The notes under the pieces are model-generated. The model had not been told where the DNA came from. It did no database searches and saw only the letters and a list, made by a program, of their open reading frames with translations. Shown here piece after piece: positions 21,869 through 31,233 of a stretch of DNA of 64,000 bases (position 1 is its first letter; every line of letters begins with the position of its first letter). The DNA is taken from the NCBI GenBank assembly GCA_030159235.1, contig BSBG01000001.1:415366-479365 (forward strand). Direction: 5' to 3'. The stretch is from Bacillus safensis. GTDB lineage: Bacteria; Bacillota; Bacilli; Bacillales; Bacillaceae. A program made the translations under genes and the position numbers.

Positions 21869-23044
21869 TTAATCTACCTTTATCATGATGGCATCTCCTT
21901 GACCGCCTCCACTGCAGATCGCCGCAATGCCAATGCCTCCGCCTCTTTGTCTTAATGCATGAATCAATGTCAATATCACACGTGTTCCGCTTGCCCCAAT
22001 CGGGTGGCCCAGTGCGACCGCTCCTCCGTTGATATTCAATTTCCGCCGGTCGAGCCCAGTTATTTTTTCACATGCGAGAGCCACAGCTGCAAAAGCCTCA
22101 TTGATTTCAAACAAATCGATATCCTCTAAACGCTTTCCTGTTTTCTTTAAAAGCTTCTCGATGGCAAAGGCTGGTGTTTTCGGGAAATCCTTCGCCTCTA
22201 AGGCAACCTGAGTATGACCAAGCACGACAGCCATTGGCTTTACGTCATGCTGCACAGCATAAGTGTCTTTCATTAAAAGAAGCGCACTTGCTCCATCATT
22301 GACACCTGGTGCATTACCAGCGGTGATAGTGCCCGTTTGATCAAAAACAGGCATGAGCTTTGACAGCCGTTCATATGACGTATCACGCCGCGGAGATTCA
22401 TCTTCTGTGATGAGTCGTTCCCCCGTTTTTGTCTTGACTGGGACAGGCGTGATTTCATGTTGAAAAAAGCCGTTTTTCTGCGCTTCGATGGCCCTTTCAT
22501 GACTTCTGAGTGCCCACACGTCTTGCTCTTCCCGTGTGATGCCAAGCTCCTTTGCAGCCATACTCCCATACTCACCCATATGAACGCCTGTAAACGAACA
22601 GGTTAATCCATCTAACATCATCGCATCTTGAACTGCACCATCGCCCATTTTGTAGCCCCATCGCGCTTTTTTCAGCAAATAAGGGGCGTGAGACATGGAT
22701 TCCATACCGCCCGCTACGATGACCTCAGCATCTCCCGCTCGAATGATTTGATCTGCCGCGCTCACACTGCGCATGCCTGATGCACAGACTTTATTGATGG
22801 TTTGCGTTGATACAGACCATGGAAGATCAGCATATCTTGCAGCCTGCCTTGAAGGAATCTGACCTTGTCCTCCTTGCAACACACTTCCCATGATGACTTC
22901 ATCTACTTCATGAAATCCAGATACTCTTTCCAGTGCGGCCTTGATTGCTATACCGCCTAATCCTGCGGCAGTCAACCCACTGAGCGCTCCGCCCAATTTT
23001 CCAAATGGTGTTCTTGCTCCAGATACAATGACCGTCGTACTCAT
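21869..23044 (-). CDS. mmgA: Acetyl-CoA acetyltransferase (thiolase)
   Basis: Cleaves 3-ketoacyl-CoA, or condenses acetyl-CoA to acetoacetyl-CoA. The 391-residue product has the nucleophilic Cys in NKVCASGMRS, the His of NGGAVALGHPIGASG and the second Cys in AICSGGGQGDA, all as expected. With hbd it supplies the last steps of the beta-oxidation series encoded here. In B. subtilis mmgA and mmgB are in a different, mother-cell operon; here they are inserted between fadF and acdA homologues. Confidence 0.94.
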   Translation of the reverse strand: MSTTVIVSGARTPFGKLGGALSGLTAAGLGGIAIKAALERVSGFHEVDEVIMGSVLQGGQGQIPSRQAARYADLPWSVSTQTINKVCASGMRSVSAADQIIRAGDAEVIVAGGMESMSHAPYLLKKARWGYKMGDGAVQDAMMLDGLTCSFTGVHMGEYGSMAAKELGITREEQDVWALRSHERAIEAQKNGFFQHEITPVPVKTKTGERLITEDESPRRDTSYERLSKLMPVFDQTGTITAGNAPGVNDGASALLLMKDTYAVQHDVKPMAVVLGHTQVALEAKDFPKTPAFAIEKLLKKTGKRLEDIDLFEINEAFAAVALACEKITGLDRRKLNINGGAVALGHPIGASGTRVILTLIHALRQRGGGIGIAAICSGGGQGDAIMIKVD

Positions 23045-23148
23045 GTATGTCCCCTCCCTATTTGTTACCGCTTACACATTATTGAGGCAGCTGATGGAAC
23101 AGCGCCACGTATAAGCCGATGAATATCCTATTCATCGGCCTGTCTTGT

Positions 23149-25260
23149 TTACGACACCTGCTTTCCTACCTCACCAAACACTGATTTTTCAAGAAGTTCA
23201 GCGACATCAAATGTGCCTACCTGCTCCTCTACTTCCTTCGCCTTCGTCCCATCTCCCAGCATCGTTAAACAATAAGGACATCCTGAGCTGATAATGGACG
23301 GCTGGACCTGTAACGCCTGCTCCGTTCGTGCAGTGTTAATTCGCGTACCTGTCTCTTCTTCCATCCACATTAAGCCCCCGCCTGCTCCGCAGCACATACC
23401 GGTTTCACGATGGCGCTCCATTTCTTTCAGCGTCACACCAGGAATGGCTTTTAAAATGTCTCTTGGTGGGTCATACACTTCGTTATATCTGCCTAGATAG
23501 CAAGAGTCGTGGAAGGTAATTACCTCGTTCACTTCATGTACAGGCGTTATTTTCCCTTCTTTCACTAGCTCTGCCAGTAACTCTGTATGATGGTACACTT
23601 CTGCCTCAAGCCCGAAGTCTGGATACTCATTTTTAAATAAGTTATAGGCGTGCGGATCAATTGTGACGATCTTTGTGACACCGTTTTTCTGGAATTCTTC
23701 AATGTTCTTTGTGGCAAGCTCTTGGAATAAAAATTCGTTTCCGAGTCTTCTTGGTGTATCGCCAGAGTTTTTCTCTTTATTCCCTAGGATGGCAAAGGAT
23801 ACCCCTGCTTCGTTAAGAAGCTTTGCAAAGGCAAGTGCAATCTTTTGGCTGCGATTGTCATATGCCCCCATTGAACCAACCCAAAATAAATAATCAAAGG
23901 GTTGATCTGCTTTTTTCAGCTCTTTCACTGTTGGCACATATACATCTTCTCTCAGCTCACGCCAATTTTCTCTTTCTTTCCGGTTCAATCCCCACGGGTT
24001 CCCTTGGCGCTCAATGCTTGTCATGGCACGCTGTGCATCTGCGTCCATTTTTCCTTCGGTCAGCACAAGATATCTGCGCATATCAATAATCTTGTCGACG
24101 TGTTCATTCATGACAGGGCATTGGTCCTCACAGTTTCGGCACGTCGTACATGCCCAGATTTCTTCTTCTGTAATGACCTCGCCAATAAGAGAAGGATGAT
24201 ATATAGAGCTGGCGGCCGATTCTTTCGCACCTGCTCCTCTCGCCTGTAGCGCCAGCTGGTTTCCTGTTGTCTGCTTGAAGGCAAGCTGCGGGACCCAAGG
24301 TGTCTTCGATGTAATGGCAGCCCCTTTATTCGTTAAATGATCTCTTAGCCTTAAAATCAAATCCATTGGAGACAGCATCTTCCCTGTCCCTGTTGCCGGG
24401 CACATATTCGTGCAGCGCCCGCATTCCACACAGGCGTAAAGATCGATCAGCTGAGACTGACGGAAATCTTCAATTTTTCCTACACCGAAGGTCTCTTGTG
24501 TCTCATCTTCAAAATCGATTTTTTGCAGCTTGCCTGGCGGGTCTAATCTGCTGACAAATACATTCACAGGCCCTGCAATCAGATGAGCGTGCTTTGACTG
24601 CGGAACATAGACTAAGAATGTCAGCAAAATGAGAAGATGCACCCACCATGCGGCATAAAAAACAATCGTAGCGGCAAGAGGTGATATTCCGCCCAGCAAG
24701 AAAGCAATACCAGAAGCGATTGGCTCTGATAACGATAGAGAGTGTCCATGCCAGATCATGTTCATGCCGTTTCCTAGTAAGACTGTCAGCATCAAGCCGC
24801 CAATAAATAAAAGCACGAGACCTGATTTGAAGCCTCGTTTTAAACGGACGAGCTTCTCCACATATCTTCTATGAAAAGCCCATACAACGGCCACTAAAAT
24901 GAGAAGTGTGACCACCTCTTGGAAAAAGGTAAAGACGCCGTACAGCGGTCCTAAAGGGAGCCCGCTGTCTGGAATCAGCCCCTTCAAAATAAAATCAAGG
25001 GCTCCGAACTGTACAAGGATAAATCCGTAGAAAAACAGCACATGAATGATACCGCTCTTCTTGTCCTTCAACAGCTTCTTTTGCCCAAATACATTGATCC
25101 AGACACGCTCTAAGCGTTTCTTCATGTCTTGTTGAAACTCTTCTTTTTTACCAAGACGAATATACGCCGCTCGTGTTCGAATGAGATAAACAAACAAATA
25201 CACAGCGTAAGCGGTCACCGCCGCAAATGCGATCAAGTTGATCATTAAAAGGCTATTCAT
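23149..25260 (-). CDS. fadF: FadF, iron-sulfur oxidoreductase of fatty-acid oxidation
   Basis: A 703-residue membrane-bound iron-sulfur protein, start MNSLLMINLIAF behind AAAGGGGGAGC. The first about 230 residues are a cytochrome-b-like NarI/HdrE domain with five or six hydrophobic helices. Then come two 4Fe-4S motifs, CVECGRCTNMCP and CTTCRNCEDQCP, and two CCG (heterodisulfide-reductase) domains, with SCYLGRYN and CCGAGGG. The family accepts electrons from acyl-CoA dehydrogenases, through flavoprotein, into the quinone pool. First gene of the operon; the promoter overlaps a FadR-like operator. Confidence 0.93.
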   Translation of the reverse strand: MNSLLMINLIAFAAVTAYAVYLFVYLIRTRAAYIRLGKKEEFQQDMKKRLERVWINVFGQKKLLKDKKSGIIHVLFFYGFILVQFGALDFILKGLIPDSGLPLGPLYGVFTFFQEVVTLLILVAVVWAFHRRYVEKLVRLKRGFKSGLVLLFIGGLMLTVLLGNGMNMIWHGHSLSLSEPIASGIAFLLGGISPLAATIVFYAAWWVHLLILLTFLVYVPQSKHAHLIAGPVNVFVSRLDPPGKLQKIDFEDETQETFGVGKIEDFRQSQLIDLYACVECGRCTNMCPATGTGKMLSPMDLILRLRDHLTNKGAAITSKTPWVPQLAFKQTTGNQLALQARGAGAKESAASSIYHPSLIGEVITEEEIWACTTCRNCEDQCPVMNEHVDKIIDMRRYLVLTEGKMDADAQRAMTSIERQGNPWGLNRKERENWRELREDVYVPTVKELKKADQPFDYLFWVGSMGAYDNRSQKIALAFAKLLNEAGVSFAILGNKEKNSGDTPRRLGNEFLFQELATKNIEEFQKNGVTKIVTIDPHAYNLFKNEYPDFGLEAEVYHHTELLAELVKEGKITPVHEVNEVITFHDSCYLGRYNEVYDPPRDILKAIPGVTLKEMERHRETGMCCGAGGGLMWMEEETGTRINTARTEQALQVQPSIISSGCPYCLTMLGDGTKAKEVEEQVGTFDVAELLEKSVFGEVGKQVS

Positions 25261-25318
25261 CTTGCTCCCCCTTTCATTCCCCCAAACCCTCTTTGTTCCG
25301 TTTCCATGTTGTACCTCT

Positions 25319-25348
25319 ATCATAAATAATGAATGAGTATTCAGTCAA
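25319..25348 (-). promoter_or_regulatory. fadF promoter overlapping a FadR operator
   Basis: The 18-mer TGAATGAGTATTCAGTCA at 25330-25347 matches the Bacillus FadR operator consensus TGAATGANTANTCATTCA with one mismatch. On the minus strand -35 TTGACT (25343-25348) and -10 TATGAT (25319-25324) flank an 18-nt spacer, so a bound repressor would cover the promoter. Long-chain acyl-CoA is the known inducer of FadR release. Confidence 0.82.
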
Positions 25349-25403
25349 TATTTTTTACACGTTTGGGTACACTATTGAAATATGCAAAAAAGGAGGAAGC
25401 TTT

Positions 25404-26600
25404 ATGATCGCATTGATCATCCTACTCGTACTCATCGCCATCGTTTTGCTCGTACTGTTAGACCTTTATATGGGAAAGAAATACTTTTCTACTCACGCTT
25501 TCGAACGAACTTTTGACCAAACCAGCGGTGATGCCGCCTTTTATCATGATGGCGAACCACTATTTGATCAGCTGCTCATTGACATTGAGCAGGCCTCTTC
25601 TTCTATTCATATGATGTTCTTTATTGTAAAGAACGACAAGATTGGTCAAAGGGTCTTACAAGCACTGAAGGCCAAAGCGGAACAAGGCGTTTCCGTCTTT
25701 TTGCTGACAGACCGATTAGGCTCCTATTCATTTGATCAAAAGTCGATTGACATGCTTGAAAGAAGCGGCATTCAATTTTACTTTCTCAATAAGCCTCGTT
25801 TCCCTTTTTTGATTTATCGTTTAAATAGGAGAAACCATCGTAAAATTACGGTGATTGATGGGAAGATCGGCTATATTGGCGGGTTTAATATTGGTGATGA
25901 GTATGTTGGGAGGAAAGGCAGATTTGGCATTTGGAAGGATTATCATTTACGCATGACAGGACAGGTTGTCGCAGACCTCCAGCATGTGTTTTTGAATGAT
26001 TTGTACCGATCGTCCGGCATTCATCAGCTGCAATATGAGGTTTTTCCTGCATTGGAACCGGGAACATTACAATGCACCACACGCGCGACTGCTGGCTTTT
26101 CTTTAGAAGCTTTATTTCTCAAAGATATTCAGCAGGCAAGGAAGCAGATCATCATCTGTACACCTTATTTTATTCCATCAGCCCCTCTTCTAGATGCACT
26201 GCTTGATGCACGAAAACGGGGCGTCACTGTTGAAATCATCATTCCAATGAAAGCAGATCATCCACTTGTGAAAGAGGCTGGTTTTCACTATTTGAAGGAC
26301 CTCATTGCCTCTGGATGCCTTGTTTATCGTTTTTATAAAGGTTTTTATCATGCGAAAGCCATTCTAATTGATCAGAATCGCTGTATGATCAGTACCGCAA
26401 ATTTTGATAAACGCAGCTTGTTTTTAAACGAAGAAGTAGATGTGGCCATTGACGATCCAGCCTTTACTGCACACGTAGAGGAAAAGATTCGGGAACATAT
26501 CGAAGTGTCTGAGATCATGACAGAAGAAACATTGTCAAAGCGCCCCCTTTTCACACGGCCGCTTGAGTGGGTTGCCGCCATGTTTTCGTATTTTTTATAA
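25404..26600 (+). CDS. clsB: Minor cardiolipin synthase ClsB (YwjE)
   Basis: Phospholipase-D superfamily enzyme that condenses phosphatidylglycerol to cardiolipin at the membrane. The start is ATG 25404, behind AAAAAGGAGGAAGC. The 398-residue protein has an N-terminal membrane helix (MIALIILLVLIAIVLLVLLDLY), and two HKD motifs, NHRKITVIDGKIGYIGG and YHAKAILIDQNRCMIST. Sequence and place, divergent from fadF and upstream of uvsE, match B. subtilis ywjE. Confidence 0.92.
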   Translation: MIALIILLVLIAIVLLVLLDLYMGKKYFSTHAFERTFDQTSGDAAFYHDGEPLFDQLLIDIEQASSSIHMMFFIVKNDKIGQRVLQALKAKAEQGVSVFLLTDRLGSYSFDQKSIDMLERSGIQFYFLNKPRFPFLIYRLNRRNHRKITVIDGKIGYIGGFNIGDEYVGRKGRFGIWKDYHLRMTGQVVADLQHVFLNDLYRSSGIHQLQYEVFPALEPGTLQCTTRATAGFSLEALFLKDIQQARKQIIICTPYFIPSAPLLDALLDARKRGVTVEIIIPMKADHPLVKEAGFHYLKDLIASGCLVYRFYKGFYHAKAILIDQNRCMISTANFDKRSLFLNEEVDVAIDDPAFTAHVEEKIREHIEVSEIMTEETLSKRPLFTRPLEWVAAMFSYFL

Positions 26601-26612
26601 AGGAGATGACCT

Positions 26613-27575
26613 ATGCGTTATCGATTTGGTTATGTATCCAATGCCGTCACCTTGTGGGAAGCTTCTCCTGCCAAGTCGCTGACCTTTGCAAGATACAGCA
26701 AGCTCTCAAAGGAAGAAAGAAAAGAGGCTTTATTGCGAACAACGAAGGCCAATCTCGTGAATACATTAAGAACGCTCTATTTCGCCATTGCCCATGATAT
26801 CCCGCTTTACCGTTTTTCGAGCTCGATCGTCCCGCTCGCGACCCATCCCGAGGTGCGCTGGGACTTCGTGACACCTTTTCACAAAGAATTTCTTGAAATC
26901 GGCAAGCTGGTGAAACGGCACGGATTACGGGTAAGCTTTCACCCGAATCAATTCACCTTGTTTACCAGCCCAAAACCATCAATCACTGAAAATGCTGTCA
27001 TCGATATGACGTACCATTATCAGATGCTTGAGGCGATGAAGCTCGAAAAGGAAGGCTATATGAACATTCATGTGGGCGGTGCATATGGTGATAAAGTATC
27101 GGCTCTTCAACGCTTTGATGAAAATATCAAACAGCTTCCGGCTCATATCAAGATGAGAATGACGCTTGAGAATGATGACAAAACGTATACAGCGCTGGAA
27201 ACGCTCGGCGTATGTGAAAAGCATGACATTCCATTTGTTTTTGATTACCATCATCATATAGCAAACAAAGATGACGATGCCGCGCTTGATGACATCCTGC
27301 CTAGAATGTTCGACAGTTGGACGAACACTGGCATTCCGCCCAAAATTCACTTATCTTCACCTAAATCAGAAAAAGCCTTACGCAGTCATGCAGATGGAGT
27401 AGATATGGCCTTTGTCTTACCGCTTTTTCAAGCATTAAAACCGTATGGCCGTGATGTAGATTTTATGATTGAAGCAAAATTAAAGGATCAGGCTCTGCTT
27501 CGTCTAGTCGAAGAGCTCTCTGCGATAAGAGGCAATAAACGAACAGGCGGAGGAACCATTGAGTGGAAATCATAG
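26613..27575 (+). CDS. uvsE: UV damage endonuclease UvsE (YwjD)
   Basis: UVDE-type endonuclease that nicks DNA 5' of cyclobutane dimers and 6-4 photoproducts in alternative excision repair. The 320 residues form a TIM barrel; metal-binding residues are visible in [36 protein letters not shown] and the final EAKLKDQAL. The start ATG has AAAGGAGATGACCT upstream and lies 12 bp after clsB, so the two may be co-transcribed. B. subtilis has the same uvsE-ywjC pair. Confidence 0.94.
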   Translation: MRYRFGYVSNAVTLWEASPAKSLTFARYSKLSKEERKEALLRTTKANLVNTLRTLYFAIAHDIPLYRFSSSIVPLATHPEVRWDFVTPFHKEFLEIGKLVKRHGLRVSFHPNQFTLFTSPKPSITENAVIDMTYHYQMLEAMKLEKEGYMNIHVGGAYGDKVSALQRFDENIKQLPAHIKMRMTLENDDKTYTALETLGVCEKHDIPFVFDYHHHIANKDDDAALDDILPRMFDSWTNTGIPPKIHLSSPKSEKALRSHADGVDMAFVLPLFQALKPYGRDVDFMIEAKLKDQALLRLVEELSAIRGNKRTGGGTIEWKS

Positions 27576-27581
27576 AGAAAG

Positions 27582-27607
27582 GTTTACCTTTGTGCAAATA
27601 GGGGTAA
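27582..27607 (+). promoter_or_regulatory. SigB-type promoter of ywjC
   Basis: GTTTAC (27582-27587), a 14-nt spacer and GGGTAA (27602-27607) match the SigB general-stress consensus GTTTAA-N12-14-GGGTAT closely. It lies about 40 bp upstream of ywjC, just beyond the uvsE stop. Confidence 0.8.
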
Positions 27608-27648
27608 CAAAGCTATTGTGAGAAAGTAATTAACAGGAGGATATGAAG

Positions 27649-27903
27649 ATGTCTCAAATCTATTCAATCCGAATCGCTGCGAAAGCGTTGAATTTACATA
27701 GGCTTATTTCTCTTTATGAAAAGTGCCAGCAGGCTCAGCATCGTTTATACGTATATTCTAAAAAAACAATGTGCAACATTAAGAACATCGTAGAGCTTGA
27801 AACCTTTAGGCTCACTCATTTAGAATCTGATTACTTAATTGTCGTGGAGGGGAAAAAAGCGCAGGATCTTCTTCAGCCGTTTGAAAAAGAAAAGGTTTCA
27901 TAA
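27649..27903 (+). CDS. ywjC: YwjC, small HPr-like general stress protein
   Basis: An 84-residue cytoplasmic protein. Start ATG 27649 is chosen because AGGAGG ends 8 nt upstream; the earlier ATG at 27643 is only 2 nt away from it. The layout resembles the PTS phosphocarrier fold: beta strand, a histidine in NLHRLISL, then NIKNIVELETFRL like the HPr helix around Ser46, and a final VEGKKAQDLLQPFEK helix. The canonical HARP motif is not kept, so it is unlikely to be a functional phosphocarrier. A SigB promoter precedes it. Confidence 0.8.
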   Translation: MSQIYSIRIAAKALNLHRLISLYEKCQQAQHRLYVYSKKTMCNIKNIVELETFRLTHLESDYLIVVEGKKAQDLLQPFEKEKVS

Positions 27904-27933
27904 AAAAGAGCAGCCCTCAGGCCGCTCTTTTTT
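27902..27933. terminator. Bidirectional terminator between ywjC and the S66 peptidase gene
   Basis: AAAAAAGAGC and GCTCTTTTTT arms enclosing an inner GCC/GGC stem, with A and T runs on either side; the two genes converge here. Confidence 0.85.
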
Positions 27934-28930
27934 AGATCCACTCTTTTGTCAGCCAAACTTGTTTAGAAGCCGCATCCATTTTCACTTTTGCCCCGATTGG
28001 CATGGTGAGCATCGGGTGCGTATGGGCACAGTCAAAGTTAGCAATGAGCGGTCTTTTTGTCTCTCCGAGCACCTCAAGTAAAATCTCGTAAGGCTCTTTG
28101 CCGGTACCCTCATCATCAAATAGCTCATGTTTTCCTAAAAGAATTCCTGATACCCGTTCAAATACTCCATTTACTTTCAATAAAGAGAAATTCTTTTCTA
28201 CAACGGACGCGGTTTTCATGCAATCTTCAATCAGGAGGATGTCTCCGTTTTGAATGGCTGGCATAAACTCACTTCCCCATATGCCGTACATGGCATTCAG
28301 GTTCCCACCAATCAGCCTGCCTTCTGCCTGTCCCTCTATGATGCACATCCATTCGTTCGGACGCTGCTTTTTATCCACCGTCTTTTCTTCCCAATTGATT
28401 CGTTCATCTGTCCAAAAAGGCGGTTTTTCAATCTGATAGGGAATGGTTTGAGGGGACATCAGGATGTCCTCAAATGACCGATATGTATAAGTGACAAACG
28501 GTTCAAACTCACCAAAAGAAGGAACAAGCGCCGGTCCGTAGAAAACAGGCAGTCTCGTTTTTTCGTACGCCGCTAAAAGAATCGCTGTCGCATCTGAATA
28601 ACCGATCATGATTTTCGGATGTTGCTTTAGCAGGTCAAAATCCAGATAAGGCAGCAAGCTGTTTGAATTTGTCCCGCCAATCATCGACATCACGCACGCC
28701 AAGTCCTCTCTAGCCATCAGTTCATTCAGCTCATCTGCTCGTTCTTGAATTGTGCCTGAACGGTAATGATCCTCTTTCCCTGTTAATGATCCTGGTACCA
28801 CAATGAACCCTTTTCGCTCAAGCCACGTCTTCGCCCGCTCATACCTAAGAGGCGAGGTCGCTGATGCAGGACTTGAAGGTGAAAATATACCGATCTTATC
28901 GCCCTTTTGTAATCGCCGAAGCCTCTTCAT
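27932..28930 (-). CDS. S66 serine peptidase, LD-carboxypeptidase/MccF-like
   Basis: A 332-residue cytoplasmic protein of peptidase family S66. The N-terminus KGDKIGIFSPSSPAS is typical. The nucleophile Ser is in MIGYSDATAI, the charge-relay Glu is expected in ILLIEDCM and the His in FDCAHTHPML. S66 members either trim murein tetrapeptides (LdcA) or cleave peptide-nucleotide antibiotics such as microcin C (MccF). Its length and the internal EGRLIGGNL segment fit the MccF branch better, but specificity cannot be decided from sequence alone. Confidence 0.85.
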   Translation of the reverse strand: MKRLRRLQKGDKIGIFSPSSPASATSPLRYERAKTWLERKGFIVVPGSLTGKEDHYRSGTIQERADELNELMAREDLACVMSMIGGTNSNSLLPYLDFDLLKQHPKIMIGYSDATAILLAAYEKTRLPVFYGPALVPSFGEFEPFVTYTYRSFEDILMSPQTIPYQIEKPPFWTDERINWEEKTVDKKQRPNEWMCIIEGQAEGRLIGGNLNAMYGIWGSEFMPAIQNGDILLIEDCMKTASVVEKNFSLLKVNGVFERVSGILLGKHELFDDEGTGKEPYEILLEVLGETKRPLIANFDCAHTHPMLTMPIGAKVKMDAASKQVWLTKEWI

Positions 28931-29017
28931 TCCATCAGATCCTTCCTACACGCATTTTTTCTATCCTAACAAAAAAATCCCTGTATCAAAAGGGCTACTA
29001 AGCGAATGAAAATCTTT

Positions 29018-29260
29018 TCAAAAAAATATTTTAAAAAGGCCAAGTAATATGAGAGTAAAACTAATAATCAATGCTATCGATATTTTGACTTTGCTTAAAG
29101 AACTGTCTATAACGTTTACAAAAAGGTGGATGCCAAACAAAATAAGCCCGATATAAAAAAATACTGGGTTGATTCCAGCTGGAATGATCAATATAAATAA
29201 GCCAACAAGAGTCACGTAGTGAATGCTTTTCAGCATGAATGTTTTTGCTTTTTCACTCAA
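29018..29260 (-). CDS. Small membrane protein of unknown function
   Basis: An 80-residue protein starting at TTG 29258-29260, behind AAGGAGAGGG. It has three hydrophobic segments (YVTLVGLFILIIPAGI, FFYIGLILFGIHLFVNVI, ISIALIISFTLILLGLF) and a Lys-rich N-terminus, so probably inside-positive with three helices. No family recognised. It stands alone between two leftward genes. Confidence 0.65.
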   Translation of the reverse strand: MSEKAKTFMLKSIHYVTLVGLFILIIPAGINPVFFYIGLILFGIHLFVNVIDSSLSKVKISIALIISFTLILLGLFKIFF

Positions 29261-29412
29261 ACAACCCTCTCCTTTTGGATCTAATTTCCTTAAATTATAT
29301 CAAAATTCCATTTAATTGGTGATTTAAACATTTGCAGAACGAACCACTTTTTTATGATCACATGTAAAAAAACGAGTCCAACTCAATAGCTGAACTCATT
29401 TACGCCTTCCTA

Positions 29413-31128
29413 TTAATGACCAAACTGCGCTTCATGCAGTCTGCTGTATACGCCGCCCATTTGGATAAGGTCTTGGTGACGGCCTTGTTCTTGTATGCCT
29501 TCCTCTGTCACGACGATGATACGATCGGCGTGCTTAATGGTTGCGAGGCGGTGGGCAATGACAAGTGTTGTTCTGCCGACAGCTAGTTCGCTCAGTGCAT
29601 CCTGTATCGCTTTTTCTGTTTCTGTATCAAGTGCTGACGTGGCTTCATCTAAAATAAGAATCGAAGGATTTTTCAAAAACATCCGTGCAATCGACAGGCG
29701 CTGCTTTTGACCGCCTGACAGTTTGACGCCGCGCTCACCTATGACGGTATGTAATCCCTCTGGGAAACGTTGAACGAGCTCCTCTAAATGCGCACGCCGC
29801 ACAGCCTCCCAAATCTCTGCATCGCTGGCTTCTAGGTTGCCGTACGCAATGTTTTCGCGAATGGTGCCTGAGAATAAAAAGACATCCTGCTGCACAATAC
29901 CGATCTGCTGTCTTAAAGAAGACAGGGTCATCGCCTTTGTACTCACACCATCAATCGTAATCTCCCCTTCATCCACATCATAAAAGCGTGGCAGCAGACT
30001 GCAAATCGTCGATTTCCCCGCTCCTGAAGGCCCGACAAACGCAACAGTTTCTCCTTGTTTGATCTTCAAATCGATATCCTTTAACACATGACTGTGGTCA
30101 TCGTAGCCAAATGTGACGTTTCGATATTCAATTTCACCCTTCAGTCCGAGTACATCACGAGCTCCTTCTGCATCCTTCACATCCGGCTCTGTTTCAAGCA
30201 AATCGACATAGCTTTTAAAGCCCGCAATGCCTTTTGGATACATTTCAATGACTGTGTTGATCTTATCAATTGGTCTGAATAAAACGTTTGTGATCAGAAC
30301 AAATGCGATAAATCCCCCTGCGGTTAATTGCCCTTGCAATACAAACCATGTACCTGCCAGAAGGACAAACAGTGTCACAAGACGTGTCAGAATGTAACTG
30401 ATTGAGCCATTGACCGACATGATTTTATATGAAAGAAGCTTCGCTTTCCGAAAGCGGTTGTTGTTTTCAGCAAAACGTTTTTTCTCGAAATGTTCGTTGG
30501 CAAAGGCTTGAACTAGACGAATGCCGCCAATATTGTTTTCAACCCTTGCGTGAAAGTCTCCAATGTCATTGTTCAGCTGGGTAATCGCCTGCGTCATCTT
30601 CTTATTAAAATGAAGAGCAAGCCAGATGATGACAGGCATGATGAGGAAGGTTAAAATGGCAAGCTGCCAGTTAATCATTAGCATCACCGCAAAGGCGCCA
30701 AGAATCGTCATAATGGCAATAAACAAATCCTCAGGACCGTGATGGGCCACCTCTCCAATGTACATGAGGTCATTTGTCATCCGTGACATGAGCTTGCCCG
30801 TTTTGTTGTTATCAAAGAATTTAAATGAGAGACGCTGAAAATGATCAAACAGCTTCTTCCTCATATCTGTTTCAATATTGATGCCAAGCATATGCCCCCA
30901 GTATGACACAATATATTGCATCACCGAGCTGAGTGCATAAATGATAAATAGAACAAGTGCTGTCCAGGCAATGACCGTCCAGTTCCCTGTTGGCAATAAT
31001 GTATCAATGAAGTAGTTCACGATCAGCGGGAAACCAAGTTCCATCAACCCAACTGCGACAGCGCAGAAGAAATCTAAAAAGAACAGACCGCGATAGGGCC
31101 TGTAATAGGCGAAAAAGCGTTTTAGCAT
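29413..31128 (-). CDS. ywjA: ABC transporter, fused membrane and ATPase domains (YwjA)
   Basis: A half-size type IV (MsbA/LmrA-like) exporter, about 571 residues, that would act as a homodimer. Six transmembrane helices occupy residues 1-310. The nucleotide-binding domain follows, with Walker A GPSGAGKST, Q-loop VQQDVFLFSGT, signature LSGGQKQR, Walker B ILILDEATSALD and the H-loop IAHRL. The start MLKRFFAYYRPYRG matches B. subtilis YwjA; codons further upstream lack support. The cargo is unknown; lipid or drug export is typical for the family. Confidence 0.92.
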   Translation of the reverse strand: MLKRFFAYYRPYRGLFFLDFFCAVAVGLMELGFPLIVNYFIDTLLPTGNWTVIAWTALVLFIIYALSSVMQYIVSYWGHMLGINIETDMRKKLFDHFQRLSFKFFDNNKTGKLMSRMTNDLMYIGEVAHHGPEDLFIAIMTILGAFAVMLMINWQLAILTFLIMPVIIWLALHFNKKMTQAITQLNNDIGDFHARVENNIGGIRLVQAFANEHFEKKRFAENNNRFRKAKLLSYKIMSVNGSISYILTRLVTLFVLLAGTWFVLQGQLTAGGFIAFVLITNVLFRPIDKINTVIEMYPKGIAGFKSYVDLLETEPDVKDAEGARDVLGLKGEIEYRNVTFGYDDHSHVLKDIDLKIKQGETVAFVGPSGAGKSTICSLLPRFYDVDEGEITIDGVSTKAMTLSSLRQQIGIVQQDVFLFSGTIRENIAYGNLEASDAEIWEAVRRAHLEELVQRFPEGLHTVIGERGVKLSGGQKQRLSIARMFLKNPSILILDEATSALDTETEKAIQDALSELAVGRTTLVIAHRLATIKHADRIIVVTEEGIQEQGRHQDLIQMGGVYSRLHEAQFGH

Positions 31129-31233
31129 ATGTAAAAGAACCTCATTTCCTCTATAATTGATAATCGTTTTCAATTATAGAGGAATCCTCTTCAAAATACT
31201 AGATCAGGTTATGATTTCTTTCGCTGGAAAAAC

